From Treponema sp. (GTDB lineage Bacteria > Spirochaetota > Spirochaetia > Treponematales > Treponemataceae), in the NCBI GenBank assembly GCA_016294035.1, contig JAEDCT010000002.1, positions 62,001 to 126,000 on the forward strand: a DNA stretch of 64,000 nucleotides, in the 5' to 3' direction. This document shows, piece by piece, positions 17,959-26,997 of this stretch. The notes beneath the pieces are model-generated. The model worked only from the letters and a program-made list of their open reading frames with translations. It was not told where the DNA came from and did no database searches. The translations under genes and the position numbers were made by a program. Every line of letters starts with the position of its first letter. Position 1 is the stretch's first letter.

Positions 17959-19083
17959 TTATTTTTCTGCAATAAATTCTTTCCCTATCAGGAATGATTC
18001 CATTTCTTCATCTGTAAATTCTTCTGGATGCCTGCAGATAACACACGCAACTCGGCTCATGACACTTCCTGGATTCTTGTTTACAAAGTCTCCCTTGTTC
18101 TTGAAAACAAATTGCTTACCTTCAAGCAGATTATAATTATCATTCATTACATAGCCGTTTACAACAGGCAGGTAGTTTACCATGGCAGGAAAATTTTTGG
18201 AATCAGGAGAAATAATTTCTTTATGGCTAAAAGCATTTGCATAGACGTTTTCAAATTCAGAAAACAATTCTTTCATTCCGCCGCCAATCCTGGATGCAAA
18301 ATCAATTGGAACAAAATCCTTTTCTGATGAATCCTGAATAAAATCAAATTGAGCAAATGAAATGTCATCCTTTTCAAAAAGTTCATTGCACCAGTTTTCA
18401 AGACACATGCATATTTTTTTTGACGCCGGAACAACCTGAACAACTAGGGCACAAGGCTTATTGTTTATAATCACGGTTTTTTTTCGGCATACACGGACAA
18501 CAAAAAAATTTCCTGCATTCACAAAACAATCAGCACTGTATTCAACACCATGATTTTTTTCCGTGATAATGGCAGGGCAGGCAGGAATGTTCATTATCCT
18601 CACAACCTTGTTTCTGATGCTTTGAGTCTGACGAATAAATTCTTCCATCATGGAAATATTTTTCTGATCAACAATTTCAACGCCGTAGCTGGACAAAAGG
18701 CCTTCAGGTTTTATGACTACACTTCCACCATTATGGACATAGGACCTGGCTTCTTCAACTGACGCAAATAACCCTGGTACCCGGAATTTTCCCAGAAATG
18801 AATACAGCTTTGACTTTGACCTGCTTGCTTCAAGGGCCTTTCTGCTAATCCTGCACCTTTCCTGGTTTTCAATGCACCAGGAAATCCAGTATTCAGTGAG
18901 GGGAACAACAACACCGTCATTTTCATCAACGGCATCAGCAAAAACTACTGGAAAATCTGAATGCCAGTATTTTTTCATGAATGGAGCATCGTAAAATTTT
19001 ATCTCAAAGCCGGATAAAAGAGCCTGCCGCATGATTTCTTCATGACCAAACAGAGACACGGCTCCTGCAAGAACTATTTTCAT
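17959..19083 (-). CDS. ATP-grasp domain protein of unknown substrate
   Basis: 374 aa. An N-terminal pre-ATP-grasp domain (MKIVLAGAVSLFGHEEI) precedes the ATP-grasp fold. VVIKPEGLLSSYGVEIV is the ATP-binding lysine and glycine-loop strand; FAQFDFIQD and FVPIDFASRIGGGMKEL carry the metal-binding Asp/Asn-type and arginine residues. The family joins a carboxylate to an amine or thiol using ATP. The substrate cannot be told. It overlaps radA by 4 bp (ATGA) and is translated after it, an arrangement without an obvious functional link. Confidence 0.8.
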   Translation of the reverse strand: MKIVLAGAVSLFGHEEIMRQALLSGFEIKFYDAPFMKKYWHSDFPVVFADAVDENDGVVVPLTEYWISWCIENQERCRISRKALEASRSKSKLYSFLGKFRVPGLFASVEEARSYVHNGGSVVIKPEGLLSSYGVEIVDQKNISMMEEFIRQTQSIRNKVVRIMNIPACPAIITEKNHGVEYSADCFVNAGNFFVVRVCRKKTVIINNKPCALVVQVVPASKKICMCLENWCNELFEKDDISFAQFDFIQDSSEKDFVPIDFASRIGGGMKELFSEFENVYANAFSHKEIISPDSKNFPAMVNYLPVVNGYVMNDNYNLLEGKQFVFKNKGDFVNKNPGSVMSRVACVICRHPEEFTDEEMESFLIGKEFIAEK

Positions 19084-20432
19084 TTTGCAAAAACTTCTTT
19101 TATCAATCCTGAAATGGACTCAATTGCCACTGCACCCGATTCTTTTTCCGGCACAAAGCATCGTTCAAAACCCAGTTCCCTGGAAGCCTTTATTCTATGT
19201 TTCTGTTTTGTAACGGGACGAATTTCTCCTGCAAGACTGAGTTCACCGATGATCACGCTTTTTTCTGGAACCGGTATATCCGTTCGGGCAGAATACAACG
19301 CTGCAGCAAGGGCAGAGTCAATTGCACTTTCTGTAAGTCTTACTCCACCTGCAACATTTATGTACAAATCCTGATCGCTGAATCTGATTCCGGCTCTTTT
19401 TTCAAGAACTGCAGCAACCCTGCTTACTCTTGCGCTGTCAATTTTTTCAGAATAAACTCTGTTCAAACTTGCCTTCGCAGGAACCGTCAATGCCTGAATT
19501 TCTACAACAAATGCACGGCTTCCTTCAAACACGCAGACACATGCAACTCCAGCCGGAATGTTTCCTGACCTTCGTGTTATGAACAATGAACTTGGATCAG
19601 CAACACACTTTAGCCCCGTTGAATCCATTTCAAACAGGCCCAGTTCATCTATGCTTCCGAATCGATTCTTCTGTGCTCGAAGAAACCTGACTTCATCACT
19701 TGAACGTTCAAATGAAAGAACAGTATCAACCATGTGCTCAAGACTTTTTGGGCCGGAAATTGATCCATCCTTGGTAACATGTGCTGTCATAAACAAAACC
19801 GAATCTCGTTCTTTTACCCATCCAATCAATTCATTGGAGCAATACTTAAGCTGATTTACAGTTCCAGGAACAATGCCGGCTTCCACCGAGTAAACGGTCT
19901 GGATCGAATCAATTATGACAGCAAGAGGATTCAATGCATCAAGGGCATCCAGAATATCTTCAAGACGAGTGGTACATAATATTTCCATCTGATCAACATT
20001 AAGACCCAGTCTCACGGCACGACCCTTTATTTGTGAGGCAGACTCTTCCCCGGAAACATAGAGAATTCTACCCTTTCCAAGCATTGCAGCCGCAGTCTGA
20101 ATAAGCAATGTTGATTTTCCTATGCCAGGTTCACCACCGATCAGGATTGCACTTCTCTTGGTTGCTCCTCCACCCAGAACACGATCAAATTCTTCAATTG
20201 AAGTTGATATTCTGTTCTCATCCTGAACAGTAATTTTTGACATGGGAACAGGCTTCATTTTTACACTGGTTCCGTTGGAAGCTATCTTAACTGAAGCCAC
20301 ATTTGGATCAACAAGGCATTCTTCAAAAGTATTCCAGCCGCCGCATTCGGGACATCTCCCCAACCAGGCAGGCTGAGTATAAGAACAAGAAGAACATTTA
20401 TATACAACTGAGTTTTTTCTTTTCATTGCCAT
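19080..20432 (-). CDS. radA: DNA repair protein RadA (Sms)
   Basis: 450 aa, full length. N-terminal zinc finger with cysteines at about 13, 16, 27 and 30 (CSSC, CPEC), RecA-like ATPase with Walker A GGEPGIGKST, the RadA signature KNRFGS, and a C-terminal Lon-like domain (INVAGGVRLTE). RadA is a cytoplasmic helicase that drives branch migration in recombinational repair. Its ATG has no near ribosome site; the promoter at 20442-20470 places the start only two or three bases upstream. Followed by the overlapping ATP-grasp gene. Confidence 0.95.
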   Translation of the reverse strand: MAMKRKNSVVYKCSSCSYTQPAWLGRCPECGGWNTFEECLVDPNVASVKIASNGTSVKMKPVPMSKITVQDENRISTSIEEFDRVLGGGATKRSAILIGGEPGIGKSTLLIQTAAAMLGKGRILYVSGEESASQIKGRAVRLGLNVDQMEILCTTRLEDILDALDALNPLAVIIDSIQTVYSVEAGIVPGTVNQLKYCSNELIGWVKERDSVLFMTAHVTKDGSISGPKSLEHMVDTVLSFERSSDEVRFLRAQKNRFGSIDELGLFEMDSTGLKCVADPSSLFITRRSGNIPAGVACVCVFEGSRAFVVEIQALTVPAKASLNRVYSEKIDSARVSRVAAVLEKRAGIRFSDQDLYINVAGGVRLTESAIDSALAAALYSARTDIPVPEKSVIIGELSLAGEIRPVTKQKHRIKASRELGFERCFVPEKESGAVAIESISGLIKEVFAK

Positions 20433-20441
20433 ACTTACAAA

Positions 20442-20470
20442 ATGGTACTTATTTTCTCTTCCTTCATCAA
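20442..20470 (-). promoter_or_regulatory. Possible near-leaderless promoter of radA
   Basis: On the minus strand: TTGATG (20470-20465), 17 bp, TACCAT (20447-20442), nine bases, ATG. The -10 matches consensus at four of six positions. Confidence 0.4.
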
Positions 20471-20567
20471 GTTACCGTCTCAACCTCATTACTATATATA
20501 TCCGCGGAAAATCAAAAATGTAAAAAGCACGAAAGAAAATTACATTTATCCGAAAATATCCTTAAAA

Positions 20568-20596
20568 TTGCATTTTTTGAAAATAACATTTATAAT
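20568..20596 (+). promoter_or_regulatory. Sigma70 promoter, leaderless arrangement
   Basis: TTGCAT (20568-20573), 17-bp spacer, TATAAT (20591-20596), six bases, ATG at 20603. The predicted first transcribed base is the A of the start codon. No ribosome site is present. Confidence 0.7.
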
Positions 20597-20602
20597 TGAT
20601 AT

Positions 20603-21211
20603 ATGAGACTTTCGAATAAATTTTCTTTGACTAGAATTATTTTGGCTCCTGTTATTTTCATCATATATAATCTTCCAAAATGGATGAATTGGGAATCAAC
20701 TTCACTTCCATCTGTTATTGCCATTTGTGCAGCAATTCCAATTCTTGCCTTTGCTGAGCTGACTGATTATTTTGACGGACACTATGCACGCAAGCACAAT
20801 GAAGTTTCAGATTTTGGAAAAATGTTTGACCCCTTTGCAGATGTTTTCCTTCACCTTTCCATGTTCACCTGTTTTGTTTTTGATGGATACATGCCGGTTG
20901 TCTGCTATGTTCTTATCTTCTACAGGGAATTCAGCCAGAACTTTCTCAGAATGGTTGCAGCAAAAAGCGGAACAGCAATTGCAGCCAGAAAAGGTGGAAA
21001 GGTCAAGACAGTATTTTACGTTGCAACCTGCTTTGTTGTTCTTATTCAGGAACTAATTATCCGTACCGGACTAAACACTACCCTCGCCCTAAACATGGAT
21101 ATATTCAAATATGTTGGATGGGGATTTGCCGGAGTCTGTGTTATTCTTGCATACTCATCATTTATTGATTACATAAAAAACTTTGGCGGTTTATTGAAAG
21201 AATCAATGTGA
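20603..21211 (+). CDS. pgsA: CDP-alcohol phosphatidyltransferase, PgsA-like
   Basis: 202 aa, about five to six membrane helices. The CDP-OH-P motif is perfect: DYFDGHYAR, eight residues, G, three, D, three, D (ending DPFAD). Such enzymes transfer a phosphatidyl group from CDP-diacylglycerol to an alcohol; the length and motif fit phosphatidylglycerophosphate synthase, the first step to phosphatidylglycerol, but another acceptor cannot be excluded. The gene is followed 12 bp later by the periplasmic-binding/GGDEF fusion. Confidence 0.85.
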   Translation: MRLSNKFSLTRIILAPVIFIIYNLPKWMNWESTSLPSVIAICAAIPILAFAELTDYFDGHYARKHNEVSDFGKMFDPFADVFLHLSMFTCFVFDGYMPVVCYVLIFYREFSQNFLRMVAAKSGTAIAARKGGKVKTVFYVATCFVVLIQELIIRTGLNTTLALNMDIFKYVGWGFAGVCVILAYSSFIDYIKNFGGLLKESM

Positions 21212-21223
21212 ACGAGCAATAAA

Positions 21224-23182
21224 ATGAGAAGAAAGAGAGTTGCACTTGTTGTTGATTATGCGGAAACCGAGTATTCACAACGACTTATCAAGGGAGCATT
21301 AAAGTTCACCAGCAAGAACGACATGGAGCTGGTTGTATTCCCAATCGGAATTATCAATTCTAAGAGCTACAGCCACGAATACCAGAACCTGTCCATTGCT
21401 TCTCATATCACAAAAAAAAATATTGACGGCATCATTTTCATGACTGGTGGAATGATGCACACTATTACCCGCGAGTACCTTCATTTATACCTTAAGTCAT
21501 TTACCGGCATTCCGGTTGTTACCATTGGATGCGAATTTGATGACATGCCATGTGTTATCCATTCCTGCGAAAAATCAATGGAAAAACTCGTTGAGCACCT
21601 TATTCTCAAGCACAAGAAAAAAAAATTTGCACTCATGAGCCTTGCAGGAAACTCTACAGAAGCAAAAGTAAGGGAAACAGTTTTCAGAAACACTCTAAAA
21701 AATCACGGAATCAAATTTGACGAGAAAAAACTTTTGCAGGGTGACTTTACCTATGACAGTGCATCTGTTGCCATGAAATCCTACTATGGCCGAAACAAAA
21801 AATTTGATTTTGATGCACTTGTATGCCTTAACGATGAAATGGCCTACGCCTGCATGGACATTCTTCACAGCCACGGAATAAAAATCCCACAGGATATTAT
21901 TGTCACAGGATTTGATGACGAACTTCATTCAGTTTGCATTTCACCATCCCTAACAACAATCAACCAGAACATTGAAAAACAGTCATACGAGGCGGCAAAA
22001 ATTCTTCACTGCATCTTCAACAAGCAGCCTTATCCTATGAAGAAGACTACCACATCCACAGCATTGTTCAGGCAGTCGTGTGGATGTGTTTCTGCAAAAG
22101 ACAAACCATGGATTTCACTTAACTCCAGGGGTATCCAGACAAATACATCAACATCCAGTGAATCAGAAGAAATGAACCGATGGCTGGGAAACCGAAACAT
22201 GTATTTTCAGGCTGTTCAAGTCTTTTCCAATCTCAAGATCAATCTTTCTCTCCAGGAATTAAGGGGCAGAATCAGCTTTGACTTAAGGCGATTTGACATT
22301 CCGGCAGCTGCAGTATGCCTCTTTGAAAAACCAATTCAGACTCAGCCTTTTGACTATTTTCCGCTGCCTTCAAAAATAACTTTGTATTCTGCTTATGATG
22401 ATGAAAGCGGATTCAGAACTGACCCGAATTCAAAGCCACTTGTTTTTGATCCTCATGAAAACCTGATTCCGAAAAAAGTCTTTTCAACAATGAACAACTC
22501 CATTGTATACACCCTTTACAGAAACTCTTACTTGTTTGGTTACCTTGTTATCAGGCCTGGTGCATACGATCCGACTATCTACACTGTTGCAGTCAAGCTT
22601 ATTTCTACAGCACTTGCTCATTCCTTTGTATACAACGAAAACACAATCAAGCATCAGAAACTGCTAAAAGAATACGACACAGTTTGTGAAGTTTCAGTTA
22701 CAGACGAACTTACAAAACTTTTGAACAGGCGAGGTTTTATTTCACTTGGGAAGAAAACACTCGAAAATGCCATGGCACTAAAGCAGTCCGGGCTGATTCT
22801 TTTCGGCGACATTGACGGCCTTAAGACAATAAACGATACCTACGGACACGCCGCAGGAGACAAGGCAATTATTGCAGAATCCAGTATTTTAAAATCCACA
22901 TTCAGGAGCAATGATATTATTGGACGACTGGGCGGTGATGAATTTGCCATTCTCTGCCAGGGAATGAATGAGGCAAAATTCAAATCACACCGCGAAACTC
23001 TTGAAGCTCTTTGTGATAACTACAACAAGACTTCCGGTGCACCATTCAAGCTTTCCATCAGTATAGGATGCGCTCCATTTGGCCCGGAAACTGGTTATGA
23101 CATGGACAAGATTCTGGCTATGGCAGATTCAATTTTGTATAAAGAAAAGAAATTAAAGCACAAGAAAAAAAGCAGGAGATAA
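21224..23182 (+). CDS. Cytoplasmic LacI-type ligand-binding domain fused to a GGDEF diguanylate cyclase
   Basis: 652 aa. Residues 1-285 resemble the sugar-binding half of LacI/GalR regulators (RRKRVALVVDY, IDGIIFMTGG, ALVCLNDEMAYACMDIL, VTGFDDE), but there is neither a helix-turn-helix before it nor a signal peptide. A middle region (~310-480) may be GAF-like. The GGDEF domain (~485-645) has GRLGGDEFAIL and an I-site RSND five residues before it, so it is probably active and product-inhibited. The layout suggests that a cytoplasmic sugar or similar ligand controls cyclic di-GMP synthesis. Confidence 0.88.
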   Translation: MRRKRVALVVDYAETEYSQRLIKGALKFTSKNDMELVVFPIGIINSKSYSHEYQNLSIASHITKKNIDGIIFMTGGMMHTITREYLHLYLKSFTGIPVVTIGCEFDDMPCVIHSCEKSMEKLVEHLILKHKKKKFALMSLAGNSTEAKVRETVFRNTLKNHGIKFDEKKLLQGDFTYDSASVAMKSYYGRNKKFDFDALVCLNDEMAYACMDILHSHGIKIPQDIIVTGFDDELHSVCISPSLTTINQNIEKQSYEAAKILHCIFNKQPYPMKKTTTSTALFRQSCGCVSAKDKPWISLNSRGIQTNTSTSSESEEMNRWLGNRNMYFQAVQVFSNLKINLSLQELRGRISFDLRRFDIPAAAVCLFEKPIQTQPFDYFPLPSKITLYSAYDDESGFRTDPNSKPLVFDPHENLIPKKVFSTMNNSIVYTLYRNSYLFGYLVIRPGAYDPTIYTVAVKLISTALAHSFVYNENTIKHQKLLKEYDTVCEVSVTDELTKLLNRRGFISLGKKTLENAMALKQSGLILFGDIDGLKTINDTYGHAAGDKAIIAESSILKSTFRSNDIIGRLGGDEFAILCQGMNEAKFKSHRETLEALCDNYNKTSGAPFKLSISIGCAPFGPETGYDMDKILAMADSILYKEKKLKHKKKSRR

Positions 23183-23184
23183 CG

Positions 23185-23667
23185 ATGAAACTCGAAGCAA
23201 AATTTTATGCCGAAAACAACAGGCTGTATTTCCTTGACGGTAAGGAACTTGACGCTACAAAACATATTGAAGTAACAGCCTGTGAAATCTCAGAAAAATG
23301 CACAAACCCAGATACTCTCTACGGAATCAGGGTTTCATATTCAGAAGTAGGAGAGGATGAAGATTCATACAACGAGGATTTTCTGGCAAGACTTCGCGAT
23401 GACTTAAAGGCTCTGGAAGAAAAAAATGTATTCGCATTCATCATTCCATGTGGAACAGATAAGGACAGGCACAAGGATGATTTTACTTTCAGCATGAAAC
23501 ACTGTGCCAGAAGAATTAAAGACTGCGAAAGCGTTGTTGGATTTGCACGTCCAGATTTAAATGCCGATTTTTTTACTGAAGAAGTTTCTGCCAAGCACAA
23601 ACACTACATTTTCTTTGAAAACAATGAAGATGTTTTATGCAATTGCAGTAATTTAGTCCGATACTAG
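23185..23667 (+). CDS. Small cytoplasmic protein of unknown function
   Basis: 160 aa, acidic, no signal peptide. The ATG lies 2 bp after the upstream stop region with AGGAGA in front, so it is cotranscribed with the GGDEF fusion. The C-terminal half is Cys-rich (for example CARRIKDCESV and LCNCSNL), which may mean metal binding or disulfides; the FAFIIPCGTDKDRH segment is notable. No family recognised. Confidence 0.7.
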   Translation: MKLEAKFYAENNRLYFLDGKELDATKHIEVTACEISEKCTNPDTLYGIRVSYSEVGEDEDSYNEDFLARLRDDLKALEEKNVFAFIIPCGTDKDRHKDDFTFSMKHCARRIKDCESVVGFARPDLNADFFTEEVSAKHKHYIFFENNEDVLCNCSNLVRY

Positions 23668-23682
23668 AAAGCCTTAATTTAT

Positions 23683-23694
23683 TTAGGGCCCTAA
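23683..23694. repeat. Perfect 12-bp palindrome
   Basis: TTAGGGCCCTAA lies in the 170-bp gap before the lytic transglycosylase and can be extended imperfectly (TTAT on the left, ATAA on the right). It may be an operator or a weak terminator stem. No T-run follows. The remainder of the gap is AT-rich; TTGTCA (23786) with TAAAAT (23811) is a poor promoter candidate because the spacer is 19 bp. Confidence 0.35.
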
Positions 23695-23837
23695 TCATAA
23701 TTTGTCATAAAATTACACTATTTGCAAAATTTTCATCATTTTTCAAATAAATTTCATTAAAATTTGTTGAACAAAAACAGTAAATTTGTCAAAATAATCT
23801 CTGAAGAGAGTAAAATTTACATTTCGGAGAATTATTT

Positions 23838-24608
23838 ATGCTTTTTCCACGCGAAAACCTTGTTAAGCTTGTTTCCGGCACTTTGGCTTTTTCCGTTTTG
23901 CTTATTACGCTTTGCCTTTGCACTATTTTCTTTGTTCCAGAAACAGAAATTACAAACGACACAGAACTTATTTTCCAGAAAGAAACAGCATCAGAAATGG
24001 CTCAGGAAGAAAACCTTGAATCACTTTTTTTTGCACCAGAAACTGATACATTCGTAATTGAAGCCAAGAAGAAGGAAGACACTGGTCTTGTCCTTTACAA
24101 GCAGCCTGAAAGCCGTGCAGCTGTTGAATGGTACTACTCAAAGGTTACCAACAACCGCGACATTTCCCAGGCAATTCTTGAAAACGCAGCAAAATACAAC
24201 GTACCTCTTTCACTGGCATTTGCACTGGCTCACACAGAAAGCCGCTACAAGATTACTGCAATTCACAGAAACACCAACGGATCTATTGACCGGGGACTTT
24301 TCCAGTTGAACAGCCAAAGCTTTCCAAAACTTACTGAAGAAGATTTCTACGACCCAAAAGTTTCTGCATACTATGGATTGTCTCACCTGAAATATTGCCT
24401 CAACACTGCCGGAAACGAAATTGCAGCCCTGGCAATGTACAACGCAGGTTCAAACAAGGTCAAGAGAAACAACACACCTCAGACTACCTTGAACTACATT
24501 TCTGAAATCCAAAGCTACAGGAACATGCTCGAAGAAAACTTTGCACAGGAAGTTCTTGCTCTTTACAACGTTAATTCAAAGAACAATCTCCTGGCACAAA
24601 TCAGATAA
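23838..24608 (+). CDS. Membrane-anchored or exported lytic transglycosylase
   Basis: 256 aa. An N-terminal hydrophobic segment (~10-33) is a signal anchor. The SLT domain (~105-240) has the catalytic glutamate in AHTESRYK, followed by GSIDRGLFQLN, YYGLSHLKYCL and AALAMYNAGSNKV, the usual lysozyme-like signatures. It cuts the glycan strand of peptidoglycan in the periplasm. GGAGA precedes the ATG. It has no operon partner: the next gene converges. Confidence 0.9.
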   Translation: MLFPRENLVKLVSGTLAFSVLLITLCLCTIFFVPETEITNDTELIFQKETASEMAQEENLESLFFAPETDTFVIEAKKKEDTGLVLYKQPESRAAVEWYYSKVTNNRDISQAILENAAKYNVPLSLAFALAHTESRYKITAIHRNTNGSIDRGLFQLNSQSFPKLTEEDFYDPKVSAYYGLSHLKYCLNTAGNEIAALAMYNAGSNKVKRNNTPQTTLNYISEIQSYRNMLEENFAQEVLALYNVNSKNNLLAQIR

Positions 24609-24688
24609 AAAATATTGGCCGGAATTTTAACCAACACCGGTCAGCACCATATTGCAGGGAATTCTGATTGTATTTTAATTCAAATCGC

Positions 24689-25174
24689 CTAATAGCTTGT
24701 CTTTTCCATGGATGAGTATTTTTTGAAAAGTTCCACGGCGGATTCTTCTCTATGGAACTCTTCCCTGACAAATTCATTTGACTTTCCCATTACTTTTTCA
24801 TTGATTGCATCATAGAAAGGCTTGTCATCAAAACCAATTTCCCTGGCATCATTGATGTTCATGGCGCTGTACACGACAGGAATTCTTGCCCACATAATTG
24901 CAGCCAGACACATGGGACAAGGCTCACTTGTGGTATAAAGAACACAATCACTCAAGTCAAATTTTCCAAGAGTTTTTCCGGCCAGGCGGATTGCATTGAC
25001 CTCGCCATGAGCAGTTGGATCATTGTCACGGACAACTGTATTGTGGGTCCTTGCAACAATCCTGTGTCCCTGAACTATTACGCAGCCAAAAGGACCACCA
25101 CACCCGCCGTCGATACCTTCATGAGCCATTTTTACTGCAATATCCATATATTCTTTCTTGTATTCTATTCCCAT
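24689..25174 (-). CDS. guaD: Nucleoside/guanine deaminase (cytidine deaminase fold)
   Basis: 161 aa. The zinc site is TAHGEVNAI (His and catalytic Glu) and SEPCPMC (two Cys). Flanking segments (DNDPTAHGE, DCVLYTTSEPCPMCLAAI, EIGFDD) are close to the guanine deaminases of the Bacillus GuaD type, which turn guanine into xanthine and ammonia. The ATG at 25174 follows TTTGGAGAATAAT; a TTG four codons upstream lies inside that ribosome site and was rejected. The symbol is by resemblance; another purine or cytosine-type substrate is possible. Confidence 0.8.
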   Translation of the reverse strand: MGIEYKKEYMDIAVKMAHEGIDGGCGGPFGCVIVQGHRIVARTHNTVVRDNDPTAHGEVNAIRLAGKTLGKFDLSDCVLYTTSEPCPMCLAAIMWARIPVVYSAMNINDAREIGFDDKPFYDAINEKVMGKSNEFVREEFHREESAVELFKKYSSMEKTSY

Positions 25175-25331
25175 ATTATTCTCCAAACCACAAAAATATA
25201 AATCCTTTCAAAATTAATTTGTCGCAAAAATCTTACCATCAGAACCTAATGAATAGTTTGTATAGAGTCCTCCAGTCCTTTGCTGCCTAGTATATTTCCA
25301 GTCCGGCAAGCTCCTGTATTGAGGGACTTGG

Positions 25332-26975
25332 CTAGTTAATGGTCAAATCAAGCCATGCCTCGTGAGCAAATCCTGTGGCTTCCATGATTACCTTTACGTA
25401 AACCTGGTATGATCCGGCCGAAAACCATGAAGGCAGAGAAAGTGTATTATTTGTCGATTTCAAAGTTGCCATGGTTTGTGACAAATCCAGTCCATCCTGC
25501 CAGAGAACCATCTCACTTGTGTATCCACTTGTCAGTTCAATATTGTCCTTATCCTTAATTTCAAGAGACGTGCTGAATGCAGTTCCGGCGGGTCCAGTCG
25601 TCCTTGAAAGGCTGAGGAAATAAAGTTGATTTTCATACTCGAAACTTGCTGAGGCACCACGGACAACAATCTTTCCCCAGTACTGGCCGCTCTCGTTAAC
25701 CTTTTCAATTCCATACAGTGGCAGCACAGTACCCCTTGAGTTGCAGATGGCATACCCGCTCACATCCGTGTCTGAGGCCAGCTTCAGGATTTTTGTTCCA
25801 ACGTAGGATTCATAGTCATCAACGCCGGAAATCCCGAACTTAGTGCTGGAACCGCTATGCAGGTACTCAACATAGTCGGATGATGATGCAAGCTCTATGT
25901 AAGAACATAAAACATTTGTTCCAGTCTTGAGACCCGTTCCGGATACAGTGAGTTTTCCGGTAATATTTGCCGATCCCGATCCCAAGGGACTCATATTGAC
26001 CGTTGAAGATGATGGAACCGTATATGAGACATTATCACTAAAGGATCCAGTTACGCTCAGAGCATAGTCGTTGCCCTGAGCACAGCATCTTGCCAGTGCC
26101 GCTTTTAATGTAAGCAGTGGAAATTGTGATGATCCGCTGTTGCCGTCGCTGGGACTCTCTCCCGACCAGTCGCTTACACCCTCGCCAACCACGTAATAAC
26201 TTGTGTAGTGGATGCCTGCAAGATCCAGGGCTGTAGAGGCCTCTCCATCTGCATCAGCCCATACATCAGTTACTGTATTTGGATAAATCAGCAGGGCCTC
26301 CCTGTACAATAAGGATGGAATAGGAGTAGCCAGACCTGCCTGTTGTGCAGAATAGAACTTGAAAACCACATCATATCCGCCCTGTGGGATTCCAGAATAA
26401 ACAAGCTTTCCGGAAGTTATTGGAGTCAAAGGGACGAGATTTGTACCATTTTTTTTGTCAATGCTGAAATGAGTTATGCCGTAAGTGGTCCCATTCTGCA
26501 CAGGAAGTTCTATGCCAGCGGTTCCAGAGGCAAACTCAAGGTCAAAACTCAGTTCTACAACCATGTTGTTTCCTAGATTTTTTGAAACGGTTTTTGACAT
26601 GAATGGACCTGGAGCATCAATGCTGGAATATACTTCAATCTTGAAATATACCAGGCCACTTGAAATCTTTGGAATATCAAATATAAGTGTCTTCTGCTTT
26701 ACCCCGCCGTTACTTTCAACAACTCCAGTTGCAAAAGTAGAATCTGTTGTAGATTTAAGCAGATAATAGAAGCCACTGACCCAGCCGGATGGAACTGCAG
26801 TTCTTGAGTCATCACTGACAGTTGCACATACTTTCAGCATCTGAAGCTGCGGCTGAGCAGAAGAACCTGAAGGCACCCCGGAATATGGCTGACTTTCATC
26901 AAGAGAAACTGAACATGAAGTCAAACATGCCATGAGAAGAACAAGGGAACAAACTGATCTGATTATTTTTTTCAT
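25332..26975 (-). CDS. Surface lipoprotein with Ig-like/beta-rich repeats
   Basis: 547 aa. The signal peptide ends in the lipobox LTSC (Cys 21). The ATG at 26975 follows an AGGT; an upstream in-frame start overlaps the previous gene and was rejected. The mature protein is Ser/Thr/Gly-rich and beta-rich, with a segment (LAGIHYTSYYVVGEGVSDW to ALARCCAQGNDYALSVTGSF) similar in style to the parallel beta-helix region of the neighbouring lipoprotein. It starts 22 bp after the stop of the 1087-aa lipoprotein, so both are one operon. The function is unknown; probably an outer-surface protein. Confidence 0.75.
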   Translation of the reverse strand: MKKIIRSVCSLVLLMACLTSCSVSLDESQPYSGVPSGSSAQPQLQMLKVCATVSDDSRTAVPSGWVSGFYYLLKSTTDSTFATGVVESNGGVKQKTLIFDIPKISSGLVYFKIEVYSSIDAPGPFMSKTVSKNLGNNMVVELSFDLEFASGTAGIELPVQNGTTYGITHFSIDKKNGTNLVPLTPITSGKLVYSGIPQGGYDVVFKFYSAQQAGLATPIPSLLYREALLIYPNTVTDVWADADGEASTALDLAGIHYTSYYVVGEGVSDWSGESPSDGNSGSSQFPLLTLKAALARCCAQGNDYALSVTGSFSDNVSYTVPSSSTVNMSPLGSGSANITGKLTVSGTGLKTGTNVLCSYIELASSSDYVEYLHSGSSTKFGISGVDDYESYVGTKILKLASDTDVSGYAICNSRGTVLPLYGIEKVNESGQYWGKIVVRGASASFEYENQLYFLSLSRTTGPAGTAFSTSLEIKDKDNIELTSGYTSEMVLWQDGLDLSQTMATLKSTNNTLSLPSWFSAGSYQVYVKVIMEATGFAHEAWLDLTIN

Positions 26976-26997
26976 ACTGTCTACCTGCTTTTTCTTC

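Noticed and set aside
24609..24688. Terminator between the lytic transglycosylase and the deaminase
   Set aside because: GGCCGG/CCGGTC can pair, but the loop is long and no T-run follows in either direction.
25291..25310. CAGTCCGGCAAG also occurs in the interior of the MITE at 43704-43908
   Set aside because: Only 12 bases are shared, the flanks differ and no end sequence is present, so chance similarity cannot be excluded.
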